In this document: in pieces, positions 23,986 to 32,152 of the stretch
Layout of the letters: every line of letters starts with the position of its first letter
Position numbering within the stretch: the stretch's first letter is position 1
DNA from: G963665185 sp049723905
GTDB taxonomy: Bacteria; Desulfobacterota; Desulfovibrionia; Desulfovibrionales; Desulfovibrionaceae
Assembly (NCBI RefSeq): GCF_049723905.1
Contig: NZ_JBJKFD010000001.1
Coordinates: 3,162,001 to 3,226,000, forward strand
Reading direction: 5' to 3'
DNA: 64,000 bases
Program-made: the position numbers and the translations under genes
Notes under the pieces: model-generated
What the model was told of the DNA's origin: nothing
Seen by the model: the letters and a program-made list of their open reading frames with translations, nothing else
The model's database searches: none

Positions 23986-25305
23986 ATGCCGATCAAAGTT
24001 CACAGTATCAGCCTCGGATGTCCTAAAAACAGGGTGGACACCGAACACCTGTTAGGCTCCCTGCACCAAATGGGGGGCGGTATAGTTGCGGTTGAAGAAC
24101 CCGACGAGGCCGATCTCATCTTCATCAATACATGTGGTTTTATAGCGCCTGCGGTGGAGGAATCCGTCCAGACCATTCTCGAGTGCGCTTCGGCGGCTGG
24201 CGAAGGGGCGGGCAAGCGTCCGCTGCTGGCTGCTGCCGGATGCATGGTCAGCCGCTATCTGGGACAGATAGAGGAAGGCCTGCCCGAGGTCGATCTGTGG
24301 CTTCCCCTGAACGCGAAAGAGCGCTGGCCCGCCATAATTCTGAAAGCCATGGGGATGGAAGCCGAATATTCTCCGGCCCGGCTGCTTTCCACCGGCCCGT
24401 CGTTTGCATATCTCAAAATTTGCGAAGGATGCGGACATAATTGCTCGTTCTGCACTATTCCGTCCATTCGCGGGCCGCTTTCCAGCCTGCCGCAAGAGGC
24501 AATTGTGAACGACGCCAGGGAAATGATTGCCCAGGGCGTGCCCGAACTGGTCGTGGTGGCCCAGGACGTTACTGCCTATGGCCGCGACCGGGACGAGAAA
24601 AACGGCCTGCTGCATCTGCTGGAAAAGCTGATCCCCCTGGACGGGTTGCAACGGCTGCGGCTGATGTACCTTTATCCGGCCGGGCTTACCGACGAGCTGC
24701 TTTCCTTTTTGCGCGACGCGGGCGAGCCGTTCGTACCCTATTTCGACATTCCGGTGCAGCACTCGCACCAGGGCATTTTGTCCGCCATGGGCAGGCCGTT
24801 TGCGCGCGATCCCCGGCGGGCCCTGGACAAGGTGCGGAGCTACATCCCCGAAGCCGCGCTGCGCACCAGCATTATCGTCGGCTTTCCAGGGGAAACGGAA
24901 GAACATTTTTCGCATCTGCTCAATTTTATTGAACAGACGCGCTTTCACCATCTCGGCGTATTTGCCTATCAGGCCGAAGACGGCACGCCTGCCGCAGAGT
25001 TTGCGGACCGTGTGCCCGAGGACGTGGCTCTTGCCCGGCGGGAACGGGTCATGGAGCTTCAGGCGGAGATAAGCCGGGAGATGTTGGAGGAATATGCAGG
25101 CCAACGCCTGGATATTGTTGTGGATGAGGTTTCTCCGGAATGGCCGGGACTACACGTCGGAAGGACGTGGTTCCAGGCTCCGGAGGTGGACGGGGTGACG
25201 TATCTCAGCGGCCCCGGAGTTCAACCGGGCATTGTGGCCCGGGCCGAAATCGTGGAAACCAAGACCTACGACCTTGTAGCGCTGGCCGATCAGCCGGAAG
25301 ACTGA
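23986..25305 (+). CDS. rimO: Ribosomal protein S12 methylthiotransferase
   Basis: RimO adds a methylthio group to an Asp of ribosomal protein S12 by radical SAM chemistry. The N-terminal UPF0004 domain has IKVHSISLGCPKNRVDTEHL and FINTCGFI / AAAGCMVSRY, supplying three Cys of the first [4Fe-4S] cluster; the radical SAM cluster is in CEGCGHNCSFCTIPSIRGP (CxxxCxxC). A TRAM domain closes the protein (about 375-439, VDEVSPEWPGLHVGRTWFQA). The 439 residues fit RimO rather than MiaB. Ribosome site is weak (AGGG). It is 207 bp upstream of rpsA, another ribosome gene. Confidence 0.96.
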   Translation: MPIKVHSISLGCPKNRVDTEHLLGSLHQMGGGIVAVEEPDEADLIFINTCGFIAPAVEESVQTILECASAAGEGAGKRPLLAAAGCMVSRYLGQIEEGLPEVDLWLPLNAKERWPAIILKAMGMEAEYSPARLLSTGPSFAYLKICEGCGHNCSFCTIPSIRGPLSSLPQEAIVNDAREMIAQGVPELVVVAQDVTAYGRDRDEKNGLLHLLEKLIPLDGLQRLRLMYLYPAGLTDELLSFLRDAGEPFVPYFDIPVQHSHQGILSAMGRPFARDPRRALDKVRSYIPEAALRTSIIVGFPGETEEHFSHLLNFIEQTRFHHLGVFAYQAEDGTPAAEFADRVPEDVALARRERVMELQAEISREMLEEYAGQRLDIVVDEVSPEWPGLHVGRTWFQAPEVDGVTYLSGPGVQPGIVARAEIVETKTYDLVALADQPED

Positions 25306-25512
25306 CGGCGTGGCCGAAGGGATTATTTTTTCCTAGATGGTACGGGGGATGCGCAGAGCTGTATAAATAAGCCATGCGCGGCTGGAGGACCGGGGAAAAG
25401 GTAGCTTTTGCCGGTCGTGGTCAAGGACTTTCACGGATTTAGGCTTGCCATGTCAATAGCGCATGTGCTAGGGCCAGGAAAATTTTCGGCAGAGGAATTT
25501 GGAGGTATTATA

Positions 25513-27249
25513 ATGATTGTACAGGAACCACAAGACGGATCAACTATGACGACCGACTTTGAATCGATGGATTTTGAAGCCGCTCTCGAAGATTACCTTA
25601 ACGCCGACTTCGGCGATTTGGAAGAAGGGAGCATTGTTAGTGGCGAAGTCGTGAAAATCGACAAGGACCACGTCCTGGTGGACGTGAACTTTAAGTCTGA
25701 AGGTCAACTTCCGGCTGCTGAGTTCATTGATGCCGAAGGAAACTGCACAGTAGAAGTCGGCGACAAGATTGACGTCTTCGTGGTCAACAAAAACGAAAAC
25801 GAAGGCACTATTACCCTTTCTCGTGAGCGGGCCAAGCGCATGAAGCTGTTCGACAAGCTGGAAGATGTCCAGCAGGCCGATCAGACCATCACAGGCCGCA
25901 TCATCCGCAGGGTCAAGGGTGGCTACACCGTGGATATGGACGGCATCGAAGCCTTCCTGCCCGGTTCCCATGTTGATCTGCGCCCCGTGCCGGATATGGA
26001 CGCCCTGGTCGGCCAGGAGTTCGAATTCCGCGTACTCAAGATCAACCGCCGCCGCTCCAACGTCATTGTTTCGCGCCGCGTTCTGTTGGAAGAACAGCGT
26101 GATGAAATGCGTTCGCAGCTGCTGGAGGATCTGGAAGAGGGTCAGAACATCACGGGTAAGGTCAAGAACATCACCGAATACGGTGTCTTCGTGGACCTGG
26201 GCGGTCTCGACGGCCTGCTGCACATTACGGACATGTCCTGGAAGCGCATCAAGCATCCCAAGGAAATGGTCCAGCTTGGCGACGAAATGGAACTGAAGGT
26301 TCTTTCGTTCGACCGCGATAGCAACAAGGTCTCTTTGGGCCTCAAGCAGCTCGTACCCGATCCCTGGGAAAACATTGCCTCCAAGTTCCCCCAAGATACG
26401 AAACTTACCGGTAAGGTTACCAACCTTGTCGATTACGGTGCCTTTGTCGAACTGGAGCCCGGCGTGGAAGGCCTGGTGCACATCTCCGAGATGTCCTGGA
26501 CCCGCAAACTGCGTCATCCTTCCCAGATGGTCAGCGCTGGTGAAGACGTTGAAGTCATCATCCTCGGCGTGGATCAGGACAAGAAGCGCATCTCCCTGGG
26601 CATGAAACAGGTCAAGCCCAATCCTTGGGACGTGGTTGCCGAGAAGTACCCCGAGGGAACCATCCTCGAAGGCGCTATCAAGAACATCACCGAATTCGGT
26701 CTGTTCATCGGCATCGAGGACGGCATCGACGGCCTCATTCACGTGTCCGACATCTCCTGGACCAAGAAGGTTCGTCATCCCGGCGAAATGTTCAAGGTCG
26801 GCGACATGGTACAGGCCAAGGTCCTGACCGTGGACAAGGAGAACGAGAAGTTCACCCTGGGCGTGAAGCAGCTTACGGACGATCCTTGGAACCTGGTTCC
26901 CTCCAAGTACCCCACTGGCTCCATCATCGAGGGCCTGGTAACGAACATCACCGATTTCGGCCTGTTCGTGGAAGTGGAAGAGGGCATCGAAGGTTTGGTC
27001 CACGTTTCCGAAATCAGCTCCAAGAAGATCAAAGATCCTTCCGAGCTGTTCAAGGAAGGCGTCACCATCCAGGCCAAGGTGATCCATGTGAGCGCTGATG
27101 AACGCCGTCTCGGCCTGTCCATCAAGCAGCTCAAGGAAGAAGAAGAGAAGAAGAAGCCCAAGGAATTCCGTTCCGGCGGATCCTCCGACGGCGGCGGAAT
27201 AAAGCTGGGCGACCTGCTCGCCGCAGCGGAAGCGCAGGATGAAGAATAA
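25513..27249 (+). CDS. rpsA: 30S ribosomal protein S1
   Basis: A 578-residue protein of six S1 RNA-binding domains; the repeats carry the motif ITEYGVFVDLGGLDGLLHIT and its variants (VDYGAFVELEPGVEGLVHIS, ITEFGLFIGIEDGIDGLIHV, ITDFGLFVEVEEGIEGLVHV). S1 binds mRNA and brings it to the 30S subunit. I chose the ATG at 25513 because TTGGAGGTATTATA precedes it; the frame upstream is not conserved-looking. The acidic N terminus (FEAALEDYLNADFGDLEEGS) is typical of bacterial S1. The end overlaps sppA by 11 bp. The 207-bp leader may be the autoregulation target. Confidence 0.96.
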   Translation: MIVQEPQDGSTMTTDFESMDFEAALEDYLNADFGDLEEGSIVSGEVVKIDKDHVLVDVNFKSEGQLPAAEFIDAEGNCTVEVGDKIDVFVVNKNENEGTITLSRERAKRMKLFDKLEDVQQADQTITGRIIRRVKGGYTVDMDGIEAFLPGSHVDLRPVPDMDALVGQEFEFRVLKINRRRSNVIVSRRVLLEEQRDEMRSQLLEDLEEGQNITGKVKNITEYGVFVDLGGLDGLLHITDMSWKRIKHPKEMVQLGDEMELKVLSFDRDSNKVSLGLKQLVPDPWENIASKFPQDTKLTGKVTNLVDYGAFVELEPGVEGLVHISEMSWTRKLRHPSQMVSAGEDVEVIILGVDQDKKRISLGMKQVKPNPWDVVAEKYPEGTILEGAIKNITEFGLFIGIEDGIDGLIHVSDISWTKKVRHPGEMFKVGDMVQAKVLTVDKENEKFTLGVKQLTDDPWNLVPSKYPTGSIIEGLVTNITDFGLFVEVEEGIEGLVHVSEISSKKIKDPSELFKEGVTIQAKVIHVSADERRLGLSIKQLKEEEEKKKPKEFRSGGSSDGGGIKLGDLLAAAEAQDEE

Positions 27250-28144
27250 CGGGAACACGCCCGGCTTCAGCCAACGGCACCCGTTTATCTTCGGCTTTAT
27301 GCTTATAATGGTGGCCATGGTCCTCCTTGGGGGGACCATGGCCGCTTTGCGTGTGTGGCTCTTCGGCGACGAACTGGCCATACATCCCGGAGCCAAACTG
27401 GGTATTGTCCGGCTGGAAGGGCCCATAGTCGGCAGTGAAAAGGTCAACGACTGGATTGCCGAGCTCAAGCGCGACGATTCGGTAAAGGGCGTGCTCCTGC
27501 GGGTCAACTCGCCCGGTGGCGTGGTCGCTCCCAGCCAGGAGATGTTCCAGGCGGTGCGCAAACTCGCCAAGGTGAAGCCCGTTGTCTGCAGTATGGCGTC
27601 CATGGCTGCCAGCGGCGGCTATTACGTGGCCTGCGGTGCAGACGTGGTGTTTGCCAATCCAGGCACCATCACCGGCAGCATCGGGGTGCGTTCCGAGTTC
27701 GTGGACCTGCGCAGCCTCATGGAAAAGCTGGGCATACGCCACGAGCTGTTCGTTACCGGAAAATACAAGGGCATGGGCTCGCCGTTTCACGAAATCACCC
27801 CTGCCCAGCGCGAACAGCTGCAGGGCATGATAGACGACGTCCATTCGCAGTTCGTACATGATGTGGCCGAGGCCAGGAAAATGGACGTGAAGGTCGTTGA
27901 GAACCTTGCCCAGGGCCAGCCCTTTACGGGCAGGCAGGCACAGGAGAACGGCCTGGTGGACAAATTGGGCGGCATGGACGACGCACTTACGTACCTGAAA
28001 GCCATGTGCAAGCTGGAAGGCAAAGTGCCGCTGCGTGACGGACCCGAGACCAAGAAGTCCGGGCTGCTCAAGGAGCTGCTCTCGTCCATTGATTTCCATC
28101 TGGAAATGTCCGAAGGACCGTCGTTGCGCATTGTGGCGCGTTAA
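27239..28144 (+). CDS. sppA: Signal peptide peptidase SppA (short form)
   Basis: A 301-residue membrane-anchored serine protease that degrades cleaved signal peptides. One N-terminal transmembrane helix (FIFGFMLIMVAMVLLGG) is followed by the periplasmic ClpP-fold domain. The nucleophile is S125 in MAASGGYYVACG and the general base is a Lys in VTGKYKGMGSPF (about 175-177). GVLLRVNSPGGVV forms the oxyanion-side strand. The length fits the 36-kDa type. It overlaps rpsA by 11 bp, so it is likely cotranscribed and coupled. Confidence 0.95.
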   Translation: MKNNGNTPGFSQRHPFIFGFMLIMVAMVLLGGTMAALRVWLFGDELAIHPGAKLGIVRLEGPIVGSEKVNDWIAELKRDDSVKGVLLRVNSPGGVVAPSQEMFQAVRKLAKVKPVVCSMASMAASGGYYVACGADVVFANPGTITGSIGVRSEFVDLRSLMEKLGIRHELFVTGKYKGMGSPFHEITPAQREQLQGMIDDVHSQFVHDVAEARKMDVKVVENLAQGQPFTGRQAQENGLVDKLGGMDDALTYLKAMCKLEGKVPLRDGPETKKSGLLKELLSSIDFHLEMSEGPSLRIVAR

Positions 28145-28346
28145 AAATTTCTCCAGCGTATGGCGGACCGAGTTCGGCCTGCGCAGAGGGCGAAAAAGTC
28201 AAGCGTTGTCGGACCTTCCGTGTTATTTTTCACATGAGGGCGAGGGCCGGGAATCGGCTCTGCACGGGAACGACGCGATTTAGCTCAACCTTTTTTGGTC
28301 CTGGCTCATTGACTTGGCGTACCACCCGTGATAGGGCTTGCAGCAC

Positions 28347-28364
28347 TTGTGAACGAAATAACGT
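28347..28364 (+). promoter_or_regulatory. Weak Rex-like site upstream of atpZ
   Basis: TTGTGAACGAAATAACGT: the left half TTGTGAA is a perfect Rex half-site, the right half matches only three of seven positions of TTCACAA. It lies about 60 bp before atpZ. Confidence 0.25.
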
Positions 28365-28423
28365 GTGCTTTTAGAGTGCGCGGGCCTTGTGAGAAGGTCG
28401 GACAAAGCCGCGGAAAGGTAGCT

Positions 28424-28702
28424 ATGGGCTCAAACATCAAGGGGCCCGGCCCTTGGGAAATTATCGTAAACGCCGCAACCATCGGGTTGCATCTCGTTTG
28501 TGCGACGTTTATAGGTTTGGCCATTGGCTACTATTTGGAGAACTGGCTTTGTGAACACGGTTGGTGCTACAAGCCCTGGGTAATGCTTTTCTGGCTTGTA
28601 TCTGGCATCGCAGCCGGGTTCAAAAACATTTATCTTGAAGTGAAGAAGATCGACAAGGCACAACGGGAAGAAGATGCTCCAGACGATGAACACAAAGATT
28701 GA
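28424..28702 (+). CDS. atpZ: AtpZ/AtpI-type ATP synthase accessory membrane protein
   Basis: A 92-residue protein with two transmembrane helices (AATIGLHLVCATFIGLAIGYYL and PWVMLFWLVSGIAAGFKNIYL) and a charged tail, the architecture of AtpZ. The ATG at 28424 follows AAAGG; a longer frame to 28328 lacks support. In other bacteria AtpZ and AtpI sit at the start of the F0 operon, and may form a magnesium channel or assist c-ring assembly. It overlaps atpI by 29 bp. The F1 genes are not in this window, so the enzyme is encoded at two loci. Confidence 0.85.
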   Translation: MGSNIKGPGPWEIIVNAATIGLHLVCATFIGLAIGYYLENWLCEHGWCYKPWVMLFWLVSGIAAGFKNIYLEVKKIDKAQREEDAPDDEHKD

Positions 28703-29111
28703 GGGCTACCTCTACCGCCGCGGCTTCAAGCTGCACGAGGTTCGCCGCATTATGGGCAATCAGTTCATCTACTGTGGCGCGTCCACCCTGGTGGCAATGC
28801 TTGTCGGCCTGCTTGCCGGTTCGGTGTGGTGGGGCATTGCCTACGCCTGCGGAGCCGTGCTCATCACCTTCAACTTCTACCTGGTCGCCAAAGCCGCTCA
28901 GGAAGCCGTCTGGGTACAGGGGGGCGGGGTCTCCGCTTTGCTCTTCTGGTTCTATCTGCGCCTGGGTGCTAGCGGTATCATACTGTATGGGCTCATTGTT
29001 TGGGCATCCCTGCCCATCTCAGCCCTTCTGGCCGGATTATCCACTGTTCTCATCACAGCCCTTTATTGGGGCATCACCCGGTTTGCCGGGCAAAAAGTCA
29101 AGGAGGCGTAG
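28674..29111 (+). CDS. atpI: ATP synthase subunit I
   Basis: A 145-residue membrane protein with four hydrophobic helices (STLVAMLVGLLAGSVWW, IAYACGAVLITFNFYLVAKA, LLFWFYLRLGASGIILYGLI, ALLAGLSTVLITALYWG) matching the AtpI family that assists c-ring assembly. GGGAAGAAG precedes the ATG at 28674; an alternative ATG 12 nt later is possible. Overlap with atpZ upstream and only 5 bp to atpB indicate one F0 operon. Confidence 0.85.
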   Translation: MLQTMNTKIEGYLYRRGFKLHEVRRIMGNQFIYCGASTLVAMLVGLLAGSVWWGIAYACGAVLITFNFYLVAKAAQEAVWVQGGGVSALLFWFYLRLGASGIILYGLIVWASLPISALLAGLSTVLITALYWGITRFAGQKVKEA

Positions 29112-29116
29112 GACGC

Positions 29117-29821
29117 ATGGCTGTCATATCTGCCGTATCGGGAGGGCTGCCCCACCCGCTGCTCATTTTGCCTGAAATCGCCAAAGCGATTGGCCTGCAT
29201 GTTCCGAACCACGTGTTGTTCACCTGGTTCGTCATGGCCGTCCTGATCACCCTGAGCCTGATCGTGTCCAAAAAGATCAGCATGGTTCCTGGTGGACTGC
29301 AAAACTTTTTCGAAATGATCATTGGTGGACTGGAAGATTTCGTGGTCAGCAACATCGGTGAAAGCGGACGCAAGGTCTTCCCCATCATGTGCACCATCTT
29401 CCTGTACATCTGGTTTATGAACCTCTGCGGTCTCGTGCCCGGATTCGATGCCCCCACGGCCAATATCAACACCAACGCCTCCATGGCTATCTTCGTGTTC
29501 CTGTACTACAACTACTGGGGCATCCGTACCCATGGCTTCAAGTACGTAAAACATTTCGTGGGCCCCATGCCCGCCTTGGCGCCCCTGATGGTTCCCCTGG
29601 AACTCATCAGCCACTGCGCCCGTCCGCTTTCGCTTACTCTTCGTCTCTTCGGTAACATCCGTGGTGAGGAAATCGTCCTGGTCCTGCTGTTCACGCTGGC
29701 TCCGGTCGTCTCCACACTGCCCATGTACTTCCTGTTCGGTCTTGCCAAGACCATCCAGGCCTTCATCTTCTTTATGCTGACGATGATCTACCTGAAGGGC
29801 TCCCTGGAGCACGCTCATTAG
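29117..29821 (+). CDS. atpB: F0F1 ATP synthase subunit a
   Basis: A 234-residue membrane protein forming the ion half-channels of F0. Helix 4 has the essential Arg in SLTLRLFGNIRGEEIVLVLL and the last helix carries GLAKTIQAFIFFMLTMIYL, both diagnostic. Helices near MVLITL, CTIFLYIWFMNLCGLVPG and FVFLYYNYWG complete the fold. AGGAGGCGTAGGACGC precedes the ATG at 29117; an in-frame extension to 29000 overlaps atpI and is not needed. Located between atpI and atpE as in related bacteria. Confidence 0.95.
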   Translation: MAVISAVSGGLPHPLLILPEIAKAIGLHVPNHVLFTWFVMAVLITLSLIVSKKISMVPGGLQNFFEMIIGGLEDFVVSNIGESGRKVFPIMCTIFLYIWFMNLCGLVPGFDAPTANINTNASMAIFVFLYYNYWGIRTHGFKYVKHFVGPMPALAPLMVPLELISHCARPLSLTLRLFGNIRGEEIVLVLLFTLAPVVSTLPMYFLFGLAKTIQAFIFFMLTMIYLKGSLEHAH

Positions 29822-29926
29822 AATTGACGAAAGTATTCGCGGGTCGGTAATATCCCCGGCCCGCACCCGAAATTTGGGGGAAATGGTCGTATTGACCAAT
29901 AAACAATATCTTTAAGGAGATTCACA

Positions 29927-30265
29927 ATGCGTAAACCTCTCTTCGTTGCTATGCTGACCATGGCTTTCGTGTGCATCGCCGGCGCCGCTTTCGCTGCTGA
30001 AGGCATTGCTAGCGTTGTCGCTACCACTTCCTGGGCTGCTGCGATCGGTATGGGCATCGCTGCTGGCGCTTGCGGCATTGGTCAGGGCATGGGCCTCAAG
30101 GGCGCTTGCGAAGGTACAGCTCGCAACCCCGAAGCCGGCGGCAAGATCACCGTTACGCTGATCCTGGGCCTGGCCTTCATCGAATCCCTGTCCATTTACG
30201 CCCTCGTCGTTGCGCTGATCCTGCTCTTTGCTAACCCCCTCATCGGCAACGTCGTCGGTCACTAA
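29927..30265 (+). CDS. atpE: F0F1 ATP synthase subunit c with sodium-type ligand set
   Basis: A 112-residue subunit. The first 23 residues form a signal-peptide-like extension (MRKPLFVAMLTMAFVCIAGA ending AFA before AEG), so the mature c is about 89 residues. Two helices follow: GMGIAAGACGIGQGMG and VTLILGLAFIESLSIYALVV. Q53, E86, S87 and Y91 sit at the same spacing as Q32, E65, S66 and Y70 of sodium-type c-rings, so sodium coupling is plausible. AAGGAG precedes the ATG. A perfect terminator follows. Last gene of the F0 operon, followed by rex. Confidence 0.95.
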   Translation: MRKPLFVAMLTMAFVCIAGAAFAAEGIASVVATTSWAAAIGMGIAAGACGIGQGMGLKGACEGTARNPEAGGKITVTLILGLAFIESLSIYALVVALILLFANPLIGNVVGH

Positions 30266-30275
30266 AATTCCGGCT

Positions 30276-30306
30276 AAAAAGAGGCCGCTTTGCGGCCTCT
30301 TTTTTT
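30276..30306 (+). terminator. Intrinsic terminator of the F0 operon
   Basis: AAAAAGAGGCCGC and GCGGCCTCTTTTTTTT pair perfectly around TTT. It separates atpE from rex. Confidence 0.93.
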
Positions 30307-30314
30307 CCCCTGCA

Positions 30315-30332
30315 TTGTTACGAATTTCACAA
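30315..30332 (+). promoter_or_regulatory. Rex operator upstream of rex
   Basis: TTGTTACGAATTTCACAA matches the Rex consensus TTGTGAAnnnnTTCACAA at 12 of 14 fixed positions (right half perfect). It lies 17 bp upstream of the rex start codon, so autoregulation is expected. Confidence 0.65.
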
Positions 30333-30349
30333 TTCAAGGGGCGCAAAAG

Positions 30350-31000
30350 GTGCCGAGTAAAAGCGAACATATACCCAGAGCTACTATTCAACGGCTTGCG
30401 GTTTACGTACAGGTCCTCGAAAATCTCATCCGTGACAACACGGATGTCATCTCTTCAGAGCACCTGGCCCGCATCTGTTCCGTCAATCCCTCCCAAATTC
30501 GCAAAGACCTCGCCTATTTTGGCGAGTTTGGCGTTCGTGGAGTAGGCTACTACGTCCAAGACCTCAATTCTTCCATCAAAAAAGCATTGGGTGTCGACCG
30601 CACATGGAATTGTGCGCTGGTGGGCGTGGGCAACCTGGGCCGGGCGCTGCTCCGGCACAAGGTTTTCAAACAACGCGGCTTCAACATCGTTGGAGCGTTC
30701 GATTGCGATCCTTTCAAGATCGGCGAAGTCATTTCCGGGCTGGAAGTCATCTGCTCGCGCAGGTTGAGCGAAAAGGTCGAGGAAATGAACATCGAGGTAG
30801 GCATAATAACAACGCCGCCCGAACGCGCACAGCGTGCTGCAAACTATCTTATAGACGCCCAGGTCAAAGGCATTATCTGTTTTGCGCCAACGCGGATTAC
30901 AGTGCCGGAATCTTTACACGTGGAGTATGTCGACTTCTTCCATCACTTCTATAATGTTGCTTTCAACATTACCCTGAGCGACAACCTGAGCAACAGCTGA
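30350..31000 (+). CDS. rex: Redox-sensing transcriptional repressor Rex
   Basis: Rex (216 aa) represses respiratory and fermentation genes when NADH is low. The N-terminal winged helix reads IPRATIQRLAVYVQVLENL and SSEHLARICSVNPSQIRKDL; the Rossmann NADH domain starts CALVGVGNLGRALLRH and continues FDCDPFKIG, with GIITTPPERAQ and the C-terminal EYVDFFHHF swap helix. The start is GTG at 30350, with AAGGGG upstream; an in-frame extension to 30290 crosses the operator. It follows atpE, consistent with Rex-controlled energy genes in Desulfovibrionales. Confidence 0.95.
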   Translation: MPSKSEHIPRATIQRLAVYVQVLENLIRDNTDVISSEHLARICSVNPSQIRKDLAYFGEFGVRGVGYYVQDLNSSIKKALGVDRTWNCALVGVGNLGRALLRHKVFKQRGFNIVGAFDCDPFKIGEVISGLEVICSRRLSEKVEEMNIEVGIITTPPERAQRAANYLIDAQVKGIICFAPTRITVPESLHVEYVDFFHHFYNVAFNITLSDNLSNS

Positions 31001-31025
31001 CCTCCTCCTCATCGTGCAGCACGGA

Positions 31026-31063
31026 CCGAACGCCGGGAACAGCATCCGGAGTTCGGATTTTGG
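31026..31063 (+). terminator. Possible terminator after rex
   Basis: Arms CCGAA..CCGG and CCGG..TTCGG, with a two-base internal mismatch, pair around a 9-nt loop and are followed by ATTTTGG; the T-run is short. Confidence 0.4.
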
Positions 31064-31244
31064 CGTTGTGCGATTCTTTGGTCATTAAGCCTTCTCGTTC
31101 TTGCGATACAGCGACCGTGCTGGTAAATAGAAAGGATCATTTGTCGATGGTTTTTGTGGTCGTCCGTGGTAACCGCCCGACGACCCAGAACTCCATTCGT
31201 TTACTCTTACGGCCTCTTTTGCACGGAGCATGCGGGCATTTGCC

Positions 31245-32045
31245 ATGAAACCGATAATAGCTTTGCTTACCGACTTTGGCCTGGCCGATATATTTGTCGG
31301 ACAAATGAAAGCCGTGCTGACTGCCAGCCTTCCGGATGTGCAGATTATCGACATCAGCCACGACGTCATCCCCTTCAACATCGTACAGGCCGGCTTCTTC
31401 CTTACGGCAAGCAGCCGGTACTTTCCCAGGGGAACGGTCTTTCTGGCGGTCGTCGATCCCGGAGTCGGTACTTCGCGGCGCATAATGCTGGTTCAGGACC
31501 GTGGCCGAAGCTACATTGCTCCGGATAACGGCCTGCTTGGCACGCTCATGGCCCGTGCGGAAGATCCTGTTGTCTACGACGTGCCCCAGACCCTCAATGG
31601 GAAACCCATTGGCGGAACATTCCATGGCCGGGACCTTTTTTGTCCCCTGGCAGTGCGTCTGCTCAAAGGCGACAGCCCGGAAAGCTTGGGCAAACTTACT
31701 CGTGCCGCGACCCTGATCAAAGCCGATTGGGCCAAGCCCAGGTTTTCCGACAACTCGCTCATTACCCACGTCCTGCACGTAGACCGCTTCGGCAACTGCG
31801 TCCTTAGCGTGGAATCATCGGAAGCCAGCGACTATTTTGCCAGCTGGCCCATTGCCATGCTCGCCCATCCGCGCCAGGAGCCGGTTATGTATGCCAGCTG
31901 CTACGGCGACCTGGGGCCGAAGCACATCGGTGTCATACCCAACAGCCAGGGCTTTTTGGAGCTGGCCGTCAATCGCGGTTCGTGCGCCAAAAGGCTGGGC
32001 CTGCGCATCGGCGACATGGTTCGGTTCAACGGCAGCAAGATGTAG
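31245..32045 (+). CDS. SAM hydrolase/hydroxide adenosyltransferase family protein
   Basis: A 266-residue member of the DUF62/fluorinase-fold family, which cleaves S-adenosylmethionine to adenosine and methionine. It starts PIIALLTDFGLADIFVGQM, has the conserved DISHDVIPFNIVQAGF and GTVFLAVVDPGVG motifs, and the GTFHGRDLF segment followed by a C-terminal OB-like domain. There is no strong ribosome site; I chose the ATG giving the usual short N terminus, though one 15 nt earlier is possible. Its physiological role is unknown. Upstream is rex, downstream cobS. Confidence 0.88.
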   Translation: MKPIIALLTDFGLADIFVGQMKAVLTASLPDVQIIDISHDVIPFNIVQAGFFLTASSRYFPRGTVFLAVVDPGVGTSRRIMLVQDRGRSYIAPDNGLLGTLMARAEDPVVYDVPQTLNGKPIGGTFHGRDLFCPLAVRLLKGDSPESLGKLTRAATLIKADWAKPRFSDNSLITHVLHVDRFGNCVLSVESSEASDYFASWPIAMLAHPRQEPVMYASCYGDLGPKHIGVIPNSQGFLELAVNRGSCAKRLGLRIGDMVRFNGSKM

Positions 32046-32152
32046 CTTCTGCTCCGGCCGTTGTGTACGGGCCGAACATGGTCGTTGGGGCAGCTCGGCG
32101 GCCCCTGTTGTGTGCCGGAGTCTGCCTCCTTTAACCCCGTGTATACGAGCCA

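Noticed and set aside
27131..28099. Minus-strand open frame opposite sppA
   Set aside because: Shadow of sppA and the end of rpsA; no motifs.
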